From contig NC_063993.1 of NCBI RefSeq assembly GCF_932276165.1, positions 9,930,001 through 9,994,000 of the forward strand: a stretch of DNA of 64,000 nt, in the 5' to 3' direction. This DNA comes from Plutella xylostella. Taxonomy: Eukaryota; Arthropoda; Insecta; Lepidoptera; Plutellidae. The notes beneath the pieces were generated by a model. It saw nothing but the letters and a program-made list of their open reading frames with translations, made no database searches and was not told the origin of the DNA. Each line of letters opens with the position of its first letter. The first letter of the stretch is position 1. The position numbers were made by a program, and so were the translations under genes. This document shows positions 44,866 through 57,878 of this stretch, in pieces.

Positions 44866-45606
44866 GCAGGTATTTGTTTGAATATATTATATTGTATTAC
44901 AATTCAATAAAATTGGATGTACTAATTACTCTTTTTCCGTCAAGGATTAATAACTAAAATCTCTTACATGGGTTTTAAGTTTCGATTAGGATTTGTCATT
45001 CAATGCTATTAAATTACGAGGTAATTTTTTTGTACACATATAGGAACAAATCAGCATCATTATCAAGAGTCTCAATAACGTATACTTACAATGTAGATAT
45101 CACCTGTATGTTAGTAGAAGAAAAACTAAAGGAAATTCCTTCAATAAAGCCACATGTACACTAGGGTGGAGCGTCATTGTATGAAGAAAAAAAAAGTTCG
45201 TTGGATCGATTGTGAATACCTGCGGAAAGTTGCATTTGGTTGAATTATACCTAATTATATATTTTTTAAATCATTTTTTTATAGTTTTCAGTCCCCTACC
45301 TCAGCTCAAAGTTTGAGTAGTTTTGGTAAAATTGGTACATCTTTGAATATTGAAAGAACGTAACGACAATTAACATCTTGGAAATATTTTACCGTAAATA
45401 TGACAATAAAACATTAATTTTGTAAACCTAAACCTTTTTTTAAAAATAACATATAATTATAATCATAAACAATAGCAAAAAAAGGAGGAAAATCATGGAA
45501 ATTTCGTAAGTTATTCATTAGTATTTTTGTAGACCTTAAAGCAATCCTTGATCCAATCAGGTCGCTCAATTGGCTATCGCTGCAGCCTGTAGGATTGGAG
45601 GAGATG

Positions 45607-46728
45607 TTATTTGCGATTCACACACATCATGTCAGTATAATGGGCCTCAAAGTTTAACTTTGGTACTTTATATATTCTTATCCCTGGTTTCGAGTTCTTC
45701 CTGGTCGCGATAATTCGTTTTAATCCCAATTCCCTTATATGTGGTCGGTTGTCGAACAGCATCGCTAGTAGAAGGTTTTCAGGAAGCGCAAAAAATGCAT
45801 TTCTTTGTATGACTGGGTCAATAATCTGTTTCACATCAGAGCTGAAACATCTAGATAATTCAATTAATCTGTAGACGTGAGTTGGTCCTTGTTTAAACGA
45901 GCTATCCTTCTTTACATAAAACCATACTGCAGCATACACTTTCACAACATATTCTGCGAGTTTAATTAACTCTATTAGGGTTTGTTAACCAACGTGAATG
46001 GGGCCATTTTTCCAGGACTTGGCATAAATCCTGAGGACATGAACCGCTGCTGACTGCTTCACCCATTTACTTCTGATCTGTACTTAGAGTATTTTCAGTT
46101 TCAGTCGGTGAAAGAGGCACGTTAGATGGAATATAATAGGAGCAAACGCCGTGACAGACAGATTTTAACAGTTTTCCAAAGCTTGTCCTATTACGCCAGA
46201 ATATAGTTGAGGGCCACTGGTAGCTCCATCTTACAACCGAAGGGGCAATTCGATCGCGTGCAGTTGGCAAATGAACCATTGTAGTGGTCTACCTAACTTT
46301 AATTGGATCAATCGAATTACGCCACTTTTCCAGCCAGTGTTTGTAGCTGTACCGTCACACCCGACAACTTGGTGAAATCAATGGAACTCTTAGTAAAATA
46401 CGAATGTATAGAATCAGCTATAACTTTTCCTGTACCACACAACGTAGTTAAATGGCCTAAGAACAGTGATTCTGGCTCCACTATTAAGGATGTGCTCTAA
46501 TGTAAAAATCGTTTTGTGAAAACGTTGACCTCGCTTTTGAATCACTAGCGTCTTGTTTTTTCGGCCATCGAGTCCACTGACTTCAGAAGAATACTCTTGC
46601 CTTTGAATGTCATCACGCACTCGTTTTCTAGCTCTTCTAACTTTGCTTCGATCTACGACGTTTTCAGCATGTTCTGAAGTAATCAGACCGACATCTTGTA
46701 GTACTGCACTTGCAACTGCTGCTGCCAA
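45607..46728 (-). pseudogene. Decayed putative transposase of the 8-bp-TSD element
   Basis: Three successive frames on the minus strand read like one broken protein. First comes VASAVLQDVGLITSEH, then VVDRSKVRRARKRVRDD, SGLDGRKNKTLVIQKRGQ and HKTIFTLEHI (46728-46414). Next, in other frames, come a Gly-Thr-Gly segment, WRNSIDPIKVR and the stretch 46279-46067. Last comes KVYAAVWFYVKKDSSFKQGP, then DPVIQRNAFFALPENLLLAM, IRELGLKRI and PKLNFEAHYTDM (45945-45607). I recall this order, with the DGRKDKTL and VIQRNAYFAHPENILL blocks, in large uncharacterised proteins of arthropods and cnidarians. I cannot name a catalytic triad. Multiple frameshifts and stops show it is dead. Confidence 0.6.
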
Positions 46729-46769
46729 TCGATCCGAGGTGCCATAGCGGTCACAAACTGTGACTGCTC

Positions 46770-46904
46770 GGGTCGATTACACCTAACGAGTACAATGGCG
46801 AGTCAGTGTCCTCGGCCGAGCACTCGATCACTTGCTAGCCGTTCATTGGTCGAGGATTGGCCGAGGATACTGTCCCACCACTGTACTCGTTAGATGTAAT
46901 CCCC
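46770..46904. mobile_element. Hairpin MITE nested in the 8-bp-TSD transposon
   Basis: Left arm GATTACACCTAACGAGTACA pairs with right arm TGTACTCGTTAGATGTAATC, continuing with few mismatches to TCCTCGGCC/GGCCGAGGA. Arms are about 46-48 bp with a 41 bp centre. No target duplication is certain. Confidence 0.75.
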
Positions 46905-46989
46905 AATAGTCTATTTGACTGATACGGTATTGGTAGTATCGGCGCACCATCGAGAGTTTTAGATGTACTGGGTTGCGGTTAAATTAATT

Positions 46990-47098
46990 CCTGGAAGAGA
47001 TCGCTTTTAGCGATAAGATCGCCCTTATTGAATTATAGATTTTAAGTCTAAAATGTTATTTACGTGTTTTATGTACAATAAAGTTATACCTACTAATT
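46990..47098 (+). mobile_element. 3' fragment of the jockey-like LINE family
   Basis: CCTGGAAGAGATCGCTTTTA and the terminal ACAATAAAGTTATACC match the 3'UTR at 38880-38975. Only the last ~110 bp are present. Confidence 0.65.
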
Positions 47099-47482
47099 CA
47101 GAATGGCTGCAGATTCGAGAAGGCGTTAAAAGAAGAAGTTTGATTTTTTTATTGTAATTTTTCGTCCCTTTGACGTCGCATATATTATTATTTTTTATTA
47201 CGTTTGTCTATAAATGTATCTATTATATATGAAAATTGTAAAAACAATAAAGATAAGTCGAAAAAAACAATAAAAGTAACGTAGTTTTTTTTAAAGTTAT
47301 ATATTTAAAATAGGACGATTCAATGATTTTTTCAAATATTCAAGAGGCGGTAGGGGACTAAAAGTAGGTACCAATATTTTTTTATTATTTTTTCCCCGTA
47401 GATAAGACGGTATTGCAACTTTCTAGTGCTATTCAGTAAGTGATATGTAAAAAAAAATATTACGCTCCACCCTAATGTACAC

Positions 47483-48870
47483 GCACTAGCGTAAATAAGT
47501 GAAGGTAAACAAACAATACAAAAACACTCCTATTCTGGATATCGTTTTAAAAACGCGAACAAGAGTGAAACACTACAGTTGGTCGCGAGTTCTTTCGTCG
47601 CTGGTTTGATTGCAGGTCGCTAAGTGATCACATATTTCAAGCCCTCTGAGGTGTTATTCTGGAAGGCAAAGCGATGTTGTTGCGGTTTTTTTTTAAGAAT
47701 ATTTGTTTGTAGTCACTTGCTCCAACGAGCTGTGTTTGTAGTTACGCATACTATCCTTTTTCAAGTTTTACAAAAATATGATAAACAGATTAAATATTGT
47801 TCAATTAAAACCGACACATAGAAAAACTAATGTTAAGTCATATACTAATATATATATATATATATATATATAACCAATAATAAATAGATAATAAAATATA
47901 ATCGCAAAGATTTTTTCCTAATTTTCAGACGTTTTCAACTTTGTATACTTTAAATGAGATTAGGTATGTCGTACAGTCGTACTGTAACTACGTCATTTTG
48001 GTGAAAAGTGCCATATATTCGTCTAGGGTTTCTGAATACTGGACCGACGTCTTGTTTTCGTCTTCCCTGTCGCCAATATAAATACCAGCTATTCGCATTA
48101 TGAGATGAGTTTCATTCCTTACCCACCTTTTTCAGGGATTTCTGAGTGAAAAAAGGAATGGCGAGTCATTATTTTCTTTTTCCTTGATTAAACTTTTGAA
48201 AAGTAAGTGTAGATCTCGTTTATAGATGTAAATCAGTTTACTCTACTTCACACAATATGTAATTAGATCCTGTAAAATTTCAGGTATCTCTTTCGATGCC
48301 ATAGGAAGCAGTAGGTAAGTAGTAAGGACACGGAAATTATGTCAGACACTATACCTTTGCCTTTAAATTTTGGCTTTTGTCCTTAACCTCCTTCTACAGG
48401 TGCTTGTTTGTACTTTAGAGGGCTTAAAAAAAACTAGGTAGGTATATAATAAATTTATCATCTAGAACCATAAAACGCGCAATAAAAACAAATCAAAACA
48501 TTAATTACTATCTTCGCAGGCAGGCGACAGGCGCGGCGCTCCCCAGGGCAACATTCTGATATCGTAATTTCAATATTGTTGTGAAACGCGTCGCGTTCTC
48601 ACGACGCACCCCGCGTCCCCCGCGGTCCCCGCGTCCCCCGACGCAGCACCATAGAGGTTTTATTGCGAGCGGTGCGAAACTTTTTCGAATTGGTTTTTAA
48701 TTTTCGAATGCGGTTTTGCTGCCATTGAGACTGGCTGGTTTTGGATTTGGTTTGGTTGGAATATGGAAAAAACTAATTCAAATAAGTATCTATTTGGAAA
48801 AATTCATGTCGCATACGTCTTGTCGTCAAGTCGTCATGTCGTATAGTATTTGATTTTAGGTACTCATATA
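47483..48870. other. Intergenic, no gene
   Basis: AT-rich with a (TA)n run at 47848-47872 and a GC-rich C-run patch near 48600-48640. No coding or repeat ends recognised. Confidence 0.4.
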
Positions 48871-48875
48871 CATAT

Positions 48876-49090
48876 ACAGAGTGTTGCAAAAAGGGTATAC
48901 TAATACATGTGCAGCATGTTATATCTAAGGCCGAAAATTAAAACAGAATTTAGAAATTCGCGAAAAAAATATATCATTTTCCATAGAAACTTTATTGGTC
49001 ACGTGACTTTTTTATTATTGAGAAGTTATTGAGAATGACGTTTTTTCGCGAATTTTGAAATTCTGATTTCAGCTTAGTATACCGAATACC
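48876..49090. mobile_element. MITE of the TATACTAA group
   Basis: Starts with GTGTTGCAAAAAGGGTATAC and ends with GCTTAGTATACC. Inner arms AAATTCGCGAAAAAA and TTTTTTCGCGAATTT pair. It shares the GTTGC...TATACTAA terminus with 9074-9171. Confidence 0.6.
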
Positions 49091-49779
49091 TGTATATGTA
49101 AGAATTCATGGTGTCTGATTAGAAAATCTATAATTTTAATAAGAATATGTTAGTAACGAGTAGTTCGATGTTGCGATAAATATTTTCATTATGAAGTTGT
49201 ATTGAGTCTATTCAAAAGTAACAAAAGTTAATTTAATAATCTGTTAAAGATAGCTACTTGAGTAACTTGAAAGTATCCAGCATAAAATAAATTATGCAGG
49301 CCCTGAAGTTCAAAGCAATGAACGAAAATGTAGCTTTTTACGTTTTTCGTTCAATTAATATGAGTTTGTGAAAATTTCAGCAGCATGAATGTAATATTTT
49401 GAGAACGCGCATCTTCGGGGAATTTTCCATTCTCAACGGTGTACGTAAATGGAGATTAAATCAGTTTGTTAGTTAACTTCCTACCTACCCATGGGATAGT
49501 CTAATTTTATTAATCTAAATTGAACTTGGTGTACTTATAATGAGCATAAAATGAAATGTAGAGCATCGATCTTTGAAATACATAATCATAATTCGCCCCC
49601 ACTTAATTAAACCACTCAATTAAAGTTAGCTCATTAATCGCACAACTCTCAACATTCTCGCTCGAAATTTCTGAGAAAGCGGCCCAGTGCCTATAGCCAT
49701 TCATTAGCTACCTGGATCGTTAATTACAACTTTTTTATTTTCCTCAATGACAAAGGAAGAGTCGGCGAAAAGAAAAGTA

Positions 49780-50222
49780 GACAAGTGTCGTGACACGCGC
49801 CCCTCCGCCGCGGGGGGCAGGGGTGGCCGCGGACCAATGGGAGCGCGGCGCCGGCGAGTGGGGTGTGCCCATTGGCCGGGGGTAGGGGGTGCGAGCGCCG
49901 CCCCTATCTCGACGGTGCCCTTATTGAATTAGGCTTATCATTCGATTTCAAGTGGGGCGACCGCTCAGACCTCTGCCGCGCGACCGATCCGTAATCGGCA
50001 TAATTCGATATCGCGTTATCGCGTCAGGCTACGAGTTTAGAAGACGCGGGCGCCCCGCGCGGCGCGGGCCAGTGGCACGCTCACACTTTTATTGACAACC
50101 CTATTTAAATTTCAATTTAACCTACGAAAACCTTAGTGACCAGAAAAGACCAATGAGGCCTTAACCCTTAAACCACCACATCCATCCAACCATCTCTTAA
50201 CCCGTCAACCGCCATCGTTGCA
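49780..50222 (+). promoter_or_regulatory. CpG-rich upstream region and leader of Phox2
   Basis: Two CpG-dense blocks (49795-49915, 50040-50080) in otherwise AT-rich DNA lie just before the Phox2 start codon. This is where a developmental-gene promoter would be expected. No TATA box at a convincing distance. The transcription start is not determined. Confidence 0.45.
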
Positions 50223-50439
50223 ATGGAGTACGGCTACCTGAGCGGGGCGGGCGGCGGCTTCGACGCGGGCTGCCTGGGCGGTGGCGAGCTGGCGTGGGGC
50301 GAGCTGGCGTCGTGCGGGCAGATGTCGCAGGCGTACCGCTACCAGGGCCGCTACCAGGCGCCGCCGCCGCAGTGCGCGCCTCGGCAGGACGCCGCTATGA
50401 GGAACCACCATATATTCCCGCCGGCTATGAACTTGCAAC
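50223..50439 (+). CDS. Phox2: Phox2-type paired-class homeobox protein, exon 1
   Basis: Codes residues 1-72, starting MEYGYLSGAGGGFDAGCLGG, then a Gly/Ala/Gln-rich region with GQMSQAYRYQGRYQ and MRNHHIFPPAMNLQ. Phox2 proteins open with ME/DYSYLNS, have a C-S/G-Q motif, and carry a short Arg-Asp-His block before the homeodomain. All three have counterparts here (SCGQ, AAMRNHH). Phox2 is a nuclear transcription factor that specifies visceral and autonomic-type neurons. The donor GTGAGT at 50440 leaves phase 1, matching exon 2. The start is the first ATG in GCAATGGAG. Assignment depends mainly on exon 2, 9 kb downstream. Confidence 0.85.
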
Positions 50440-50926
50440 GTGAGTATTATGATCCGTGTTAGGGCAAAACTCGTCAGTCTGTAATTCTAAGTGCCAATTT
50501 CTTCATAGTCGGTTAAAGCATAACCAGGGAGTAGTGGTTGAATTTGGACACATCTAAAATGAATTTTATATGGAGATGACGTTTAATTTATAAATCAATC
50601 CCTGTCGGTTAGATAACCGACTATGGAGAAATTGGCACTAGTGTAACAGAAGAGATAAAAATAACGAACAGCTTAATAATAAATACAAACATGTATATTC
50701 AATATCTCTGTTGGGGTAGGTAAAGGTCAAAAACCTAAAGTATATTTTACCGTCGTTATTTTTCGTAAGTTTAAATCGCATTATAAGGATTTCCCATAAA
50801 AAGCCCTATTATTTTCAAAAAAGTGATACAGGTGGCAAACCATTATTATATTTTTAAAGTACCTATTCACATAAATGTTTTTTTTAATGTATTTATCAAA
50901 GAAAAAACACATAACCACCAGTGAAG

Positions 50927-51013
50927 CTACGCTTCCTGCTACGCGGCTACGAGACGGCGTAGGCAAGGCGCTACGAATTTCCCGTCGCAAACATTTCGTA
51001 GCAAAACGCGTAG
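50927..51013. repeat. CTACG/CGTAG cluster A
   Basis: Seven CTACG or CGTAG words in 87 bp (50927, 50939, 50947, 50958, 50971, 50997, 51009). The outer parts GAAGCTACGC and GCGTAGCGCTTC are roughly inverted, suggesting a foldback. Confidence 0.75.
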
Positions 51014-51973
51014 CGCTTCGAAGTTCTTACACTTATAAGCGGCTTCAGCCGGGTTTTCAAAAATATCTTGCAGAATCAAACCATTGCGCTTAGGTGACAG
51101 CACAAGGTTACTAAAAGCTCAAATACGTATCAACATTCGGACCGTGTAATTTTTCAATCGCGATTAGAAACCTATGAATGTCTAATCACTTCCTGAATAT
51201 TAACGGTCAAGATATGTAGATAAAAGACAAGAACATACTAGCATAAAGTTCACAGTAGAACATCAGTATGATGATAATTAAAAGTTTCTCAATCTATTAA
51301 TTTTTTTGGTGATAAAAAGTTTATTGTAAAATGATAATAGCAGTAGCCCTGTTCTTCGAACGTTCAGGTTTGAAGTTATAGTTTACACTGTAGTGATTTA
51401 TAACTAGAAGACCACAATACAATCGTTGTAACCTCTGAATACACAAAAAATAATTACTTCACTACCTTTAACTTTAGAACCTCCTGGTAGGTTGACTAGT
51501 AGAAAATGCTTTTAGCATTAGATCCGCGCCTGATTAAACATGATTACTATCGTAAATTTTGGAATAAAAGTACAAATAAATACAACAGGCTTTTTATAAC
51601 GGATGATGGACGTATTCTTTGTTAATTTGTGATAATAATAATTATAGTAAACCAAGTATAAGTCTGCATAAAATATAAACTGGTTATCTGAAAAATTCAA
51701 AGAGTAAGGACGATGTATGTACGATGTATCAAATATATTTTACAGTGTATATAACCAGTTTATCTTGTGCGTTATGACTTAATGTGGGTTTATTGTAGTG
51801 ACGTTTCTTATTTTTGGACCCACAGCACAACTACCGTGACCATCTGTTTTTTTAAAGAATTACTGATTTACCTCAAAAACTATGTTTTTTAGCCTTTATT
51901 ATTGCCATAATGATTAATTAAGGAATCAGTTAAACATTCAAGTACTTATTAAGAAGGTAGTTCTTTATATTTA

Positions 51974-52117
51974 GGGCTGATTTTTCAATGGTCAGATAAA
52001 TATATGTTATGTGAGGAATACAATTGTTGCTGTCACTGCCTAATACAAACATTCAAATGCGACAGCATCAGGATTATTCCCCAGATTACTTTTATCCGAC
52101 TATTGTAAAATCAGCCC
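51974..52117. mobile_element. MITE with GGGCTGATTTTTCAAT ends
   Basis: GGGCTGATTTTTCAATGGTC at the left is inverted at the right as GACTATTGTAAAATCAGCCC, about 27 bp arms. TTA flanks both sides. It belongs to an abundant lepidopteran MITE type, with similar inner arms at 26544. Confidence 0.8.
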
Positions 52118-54402
52118 TTAGTGGGTTTTTACTAAAATTACAAAAAAGGTGAAAGAATTATTTAATTACAAATGGCTATCATATGTCAACCACGCTATCC
52201 CTGCATCAGTTATAAACCGGTGAAACACAGTGATAAATCGTTTTTTACAACATGACAATGCATACAAGCCTTCAAACTCTCCTGGCTTCTTTCAGAATGC
52301 TGGGGTTTATAATTTGATAGAACATTTTCAAATATGGAAAACAATATACCGGCTCAAAATCTTAAAGTTATCAATCGAAATATACATATTCTGATCATTA
52401 TGGTTAATGTTAGATGAGCTTTGGTTGATTTCACCAAACATTAAAACGTATTAAAATCTATTGCTCGCTTGGTTTAAGGAAGACAAACCATTGTTAGCTT
52501 ACCATTACCACTAAGTTTGAAAGGGATTATTTTAAAACCAAATTTCGTATTTTTTCTGTGTAAATAGTTTTTTTTTCTTATCTTTATACCGTAGTTTCCT
52601 GACTCACTTCAGAAACCTTGATACCTCTTTCCATAGCATGCTGAGTGTCACGTTTTACACCACTGGTTGAAGACGTAACTTCATACAATTTAAAAGATTA
52701 CAAAAATATTAGTGGACGTCACAGGGAAATCGTTATCTTTGTACGGAGGTTATCCACTTGTACGGTGTTAAAACATCTAAACGCATTGTGGGACACAATT
52801 TTTTCACAATGAACTTGTACTTTATGTGTGTGGCCATAATAATATCTTTATTAGAGTATCCCAGACTAAACGTGAAAATATCTGCAAATGGTTCTATTCT
52901 CATAACAAGAACACCTCGGGCAAACCCAAAACCGACGATCAATGTAAGATTCGTGAAAAACCTGCTTCGGTCCAAACCTAATGCTAAAGTGAAACCGTTT
53001 TCATTTGAACAAGTGTCGGGCGGAGACCGCTCGAACAAAGAGCGGGGGGCGTCCCACGGCTTGAGCGATTGCGCCCCTAATTGGACGCGACGCTCGCGAG
53101 AATCTTGGGGGGGACAATGCACCCACCCCCCACAATATCTCACCGCGGGGCGCGGCGTAATCTCAAGTAAGCCGGATTATACCCGTTAATCACGCGGAAA
53201 TTAATTATAAGTTGCGTATTAATTGTTGTACAATAACACGAATTACCGCTAAGATTTACGTGGGTGGTGTTCAGAAGTCTATGTTATGACTTGGTTGATT
53301 TGTAAAAGTAGATACATGTAAATGGGTTGGGTTTGAAAGGCTTATAGCGGCTAGAAATCTTTAATGGACTGTGATATCCTAGAAATTGATACAAAAATAA
53401 TCGCGTCTTAAGCTTTGCAGTGTAGTAAATAAATAATAAATTTCTTTGCACATGTGCCTGTAAGGTTTTATAATAAATATCAGGCGAATCTCGAGAGTAA
53501 CAATGTACGGAGACCCTCCAACTATTCACATTTCGATATAGCGCCATTCCTATTCGCGCTGCATACAAGTTGACGGGTTAATTCAATTTGTACGCTGGAG
53601 GGTGATATTTTATCGTATCTTGTGATCTGTTCTGTCCCAGTATAGTATAGTAGAGTGGGTCATAAAAAAGGCAATATCTCACAGTTGAGCTGAGCCGGGC
53701 CGGGTCGTAACTCCACAATGTTACTGCGGCATCCAGGACAAAGAGCGATCCGGGCACAAGAAAATACATTCTTTTATATGTTTGACGAGTCTACAAAGTC
53801 TGTAACTAGTTGGGACGTTGTCATGTCACAGATTCTGGCGACACTGGTATGATAAGTTCGGAAAACTCTTGTTATTTGCATGTGATCGTAAATCCCACAT
53901 ATCTAATAAAGTCTGCGTATGTAGAGTCCCTATTCAAATATTTTTTACTCCACAAGGTAAAGGCTTGATGTACTATTTCACAGTTTATTTTATTACCAAC
54001 TTAGCATACAAATCAAAAAACAATATGAAAATAATGCTTCCATAATAAAAGTGGCTATTATATATTTTACGGCTTAGGCAGAGAAAACGCAGCGTTCTCA
54101 AGGTGTATTTCGTTCTACCGTCAAGAGTATTCGTTTTATGTCCGCCATTACGCAAATATTGCCGCACGCTTATGTACGAATAAAAATATAATGTATTAGC
54201 GGCTCGTATCGGTATTAGCTGTACGATTTTGAATATAATGTACTCGTACTTAAGTAGCGTTTATCATTGGTATGATGTGTTTCCAAATAACACCTGAGTT
54301 TTTTTCTCTAGTTTAACATCTGACCTATTTGCATATTATATTCTTGCAAGAGGTATAAAGTACTAAGTTAAATGAGAAAGGTCGATTGATACCATGTTAT
54401 GG

Positions 54403-54460
54403 CTCTCTTCCGGAGAAGACTATGTCCAGCAGTGGACGATTACTGGCCTATAATAATCCA
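54403..54460 (+). mobile_element. LINE 3' tail relic
   Basis: GGAGAAGACTATGTCCAGCA and GTGGACGATTACTGGC match the very common 3' end of an RTE-like LINE in Lepidoptera. Only about 58 bp remain. Confidence 0.6.
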
Positions 54461-57400
54461 CTATATCCATACATTGACTATATTTTAATGTTTCACCAAT
54501 AAGATGTATCTATGTAGATACTCATACAGTACCTGCATAGTATTTGTTCTAACGGTAGCTCAGCCAGAGAACATGATATGAAATTCCCAACACAAAGTGG
54601 GTATTCATTAATCTTGACGCACCGCAACCAGCTTTGTCGGCTACAATTTGCGTTTTGCTTCTATTAATAATGCCGGAATCAGAATATCAAATAGGCGACA
54701 TTAAGTTACGAAAATGTTACATTTCCTAAAGTTTAAATGTAATTAAAGAAAAAATAGAGTTAATTTAAAATTTCTGGGTTGAGTTATCTAGCTAAGCATA
54801 ATGAACCTATGTACTGAAAACCGACACTTAAACTAATTTCAGTGGTGCATTTCCTTCAGATCTACTTAAAACGACGATGAAGTTCTCTAATGATAAAGAG
54901 ACGGTTTGATGTTTCGTCGATATGACACAACGATCGAACCGATGTTTAGGTTATCTCCAACTCACCCAATGGCTCTCAAATCTTGTCTAATTCCATACAA
55001 ATTCATCGTTGCTGAAAGCGGCAAACACTAAAACCCAGCAACAAATACCTCCGGCCATCAATCTAAGTGTTAACCCTTCGTCCGCACGGCATATGCCGGA
55101 GGACGCGTCGACGAGCGTACATTATAGATGCCAGCTTAGATAAACAATATACGAATAAGATGGTATGTCACATAACAAAGAAAAAAAAACTGTTCGAGTT
55201 TTGTGTACTTTCATACCGTTTTATATTCGAACAAATGGCAACCATTGTATGAATAAAGTAACATATTCACATATCTTCTAATCAAATAATTCAAAATAAG
55301 AGCTCAGTGGTAGAAGTGGGGTATTATTTTTCGAGGCGTTTCTTTTGCACTGACTCTCCGTCTTGTTCATATATTGTTAATCTAAGGACGCCGGCGTGTT
55401 GGCGGGTTGACGCTCGAAAAATGAACCGCCATAAGATGGATGGGCACCGAGCTCGCGAAATGTTGAGGATTAAATCCGCGAACTGTATGATATATGCGAG
55501 GCACAAGTTTATGTAGCCGGCATGTACCTACGGGGGTTGTTGTGCTTGTGTTTTGAGGTTTGTGATCCGGTTCGAAAGCCTTGAGTATGTGAAACGCATG
55601 AAATGTGATGGATTCATATAGGTCCTTGTTCTTTACAAGAGCTTCTTTAATACGTCTACTTGTCTGCAAAAAAATAGGAAATTACACTCACGGGCAAAGA
55701 AACAGTTGCACTTACAAAATGCAGACACGAAATAGCCTCAATTTTTTTATACATTTAATCTGATATTTGAACAAAATTTTGGCGTTTTTAGTTTCTTATA
55801 TTCTGATGCACCATTAAATGTACTTAAATATAGCAGAAGGCGTCGTTTAGAAAGTTTTTTTCCGTAGGTATACGAGTAATTTGTTGATTTTCTGAATGGA
55901 ACTTTTTCATTGCCCGGGAGTGTATCTACTTCGTTTTGCAACCTGCACTCATGAAACTATTTTATCTCTTATCTATGTACTTAAACACAAACAGAAATCG
56001 ACCAACCAAACATACCTAACCATCGACCGAACAAAAATCCAACCCCCTATTTCTTGTGCAAGTCCCCCGAGCAAAGGAACAGACGCGGGTCTTTAGGGCC
56101 CGGCCGTCTCGCGTTTTAGTAATTAACTGAACGTCTGGCAAGAGGGGGCAGTAGGAGGGGCCGGGAGGGGCGGGCTATGGGATACCGGAAAATATCCTAT
56201 GTACCGGTATTAAACGTTACGGGTTTGATTCTGATGTGAAATGTAATGCGGTTCTTATAATTATATGCTCACCACTGTCATACCCAAAGGGTTAGTCAGA
56301 GGTGACTCGCAAGCGGGTACATTAATTGTACTAACGTGGTAGGTCGCAAGCCGTATCGCCGTTTTTCAGTCCAACATACCTTTTAAATTAAATTGTATGT
56401 TCCTACCTTCGAATTAACGGTTCCCGTGGAATTATTTTCATTCATACGTATTTCTCGTCAAGTTGAAAACAATTGCTATCTGCAGTTTATAGTTTTATAA
56501 ATTTTCTGTATCCAATAACATGGAAATCCGTTATGTTTTGTTTTACGAATAAACATACCTACTTGTCTTCGCATAGAATTAAGATATACATACTTTATAT
56601 TTATACCGGTCGCGGTTATCCCTATATTCTTAACCGGTTTCAGCCTCCAAGTGGGAGGGCAAGCACGGATCATATCACCTGTGAATTAATCGGGCTCTGA
56701 CGATTAATTAGAGACACGTGTTCTCAGCCTCGCGAGGAGGCACGCTGCTTCTCATTTACATGTAGTTTACTAGGTATTAAGTAGTACTAGTATTGTACTT
56801 CCATTATTAATAGTGTATTTGGGTGAGTGGCCGTGGTTTCAAGAAGTAAATTTCCAAAATATTTATTTATTTCTTGAGTGAAATTTACGCTTATACGTTT
56901 ACGTTCTTAAGTTGTTGTGGCCAAATTTTGTTTAAATAAATCAAACCGACAAGAATAGTTAAACGAAACTGACATGAAAGCGTTTCTGTTTAACATGTAC
57001 CTACTTATCTTTATAACAAAAAACTAAAGTAATTTACACACGAAAACCCAACCCAACTTTACATAGCTAAATCATAAACAGCACAAACCCCGAGCAATAA
57101 CAGTACGCTCATCAGTGACCCGCGAAGACAAATTAAACAGCCAGAAACATCTTGCGATGCTCTTCATTAGCCACTGGAGGGGGCAGAAGGGGGTGGGGAG
57201 GGGGGGGAGGCTCTATTAATAATGCAAATGAGACCGCAGCGCGACCAAGGAGGCCCGATTAATTCGGCTTCATTTGAGATAATTGTCGCAACGCATGCGG
57301 CCGCCCGGACCGCGGCCGCCGCAGGGTTAGCCGTTGTGACGGGTGCATTGCAGGGTTAAGTCGCTGTGGATTAGGATGTGCGGTTTGGAGATGTCGCGCA

Positions 57401-57800
57401 GGCTTAGGATGAGTTGATGTTTCTGGAATAGCGTGTCGAGTAATCGGCACAATACAGATTATAGGGCATATTTTTGTTGTTGTTGTAGAATCTTCATTAA
57501 GTCTACCAGTATTAAATATTACCTTTATGAAAATGATAGGAAATATGTATTATTTATTTAATGCTATGCATGACACAGTAAGCCGTAAAATAACAGTATT
57601 TATAAATTATACGTATACATACATTGTATTTAAACGAATAACCAAATAACAATAACGTTAAAACATCACATTTACAACACTACAGCAGCTTACATCGACA
57701 AAAATAAGACAAAAACTACGAGAACAATGTTTGGCCATCTCAGCCAAACCTCCTTACAGTAATAATGAAGGAGCGGAAACGGAAACAAAAAGAGTTCCGG

Positions 57801-57878
57801 CTACGAGCTACGAGCCGCTACGATCGATATGCTACGCGCTACGCCGCGCTACGAACGCTCGTAGCTGTAGCTACTACG
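57801..57878. repeat. CTACG/CGTAG cluster B
   Basis: Eight CTACG or CGTAG words in 78 bp (57801, 57808, 57818, 57832, 57839, 57849, 57860, 57874). Same word cluster as at 50927, in the same intron. Confidence 0.75.

Larger units (their letters stand above)
45162..47474. mobile_element. DNA transposon with 13 bp inverted ends and 8 bp target duplication
   Basis: The ends are TAGGGTGGAGCGT (45162-45174) and its exact inverse ACGCTCCACCCTA (47462-47474). ATGTACAC flanks both sides (45154-45161 and 47475-47482). Length is 2313 bp. It contains a decayed protein on the minus strand, a hairpin MITE and a LINE 3' fragment. Eight-base duplications occur in hAT and P elements, but the protein pieces do not read like either, so I leave the superfamily open. 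Confidence 0.85.

Noticed and set aside
52733..53189. Overlapping 136- and 143-codon frames on both strands in Phox2 intron 1
   Set aside because: They cross a GC-rich patch, show no domain, and mirror each other, as expected from composition.
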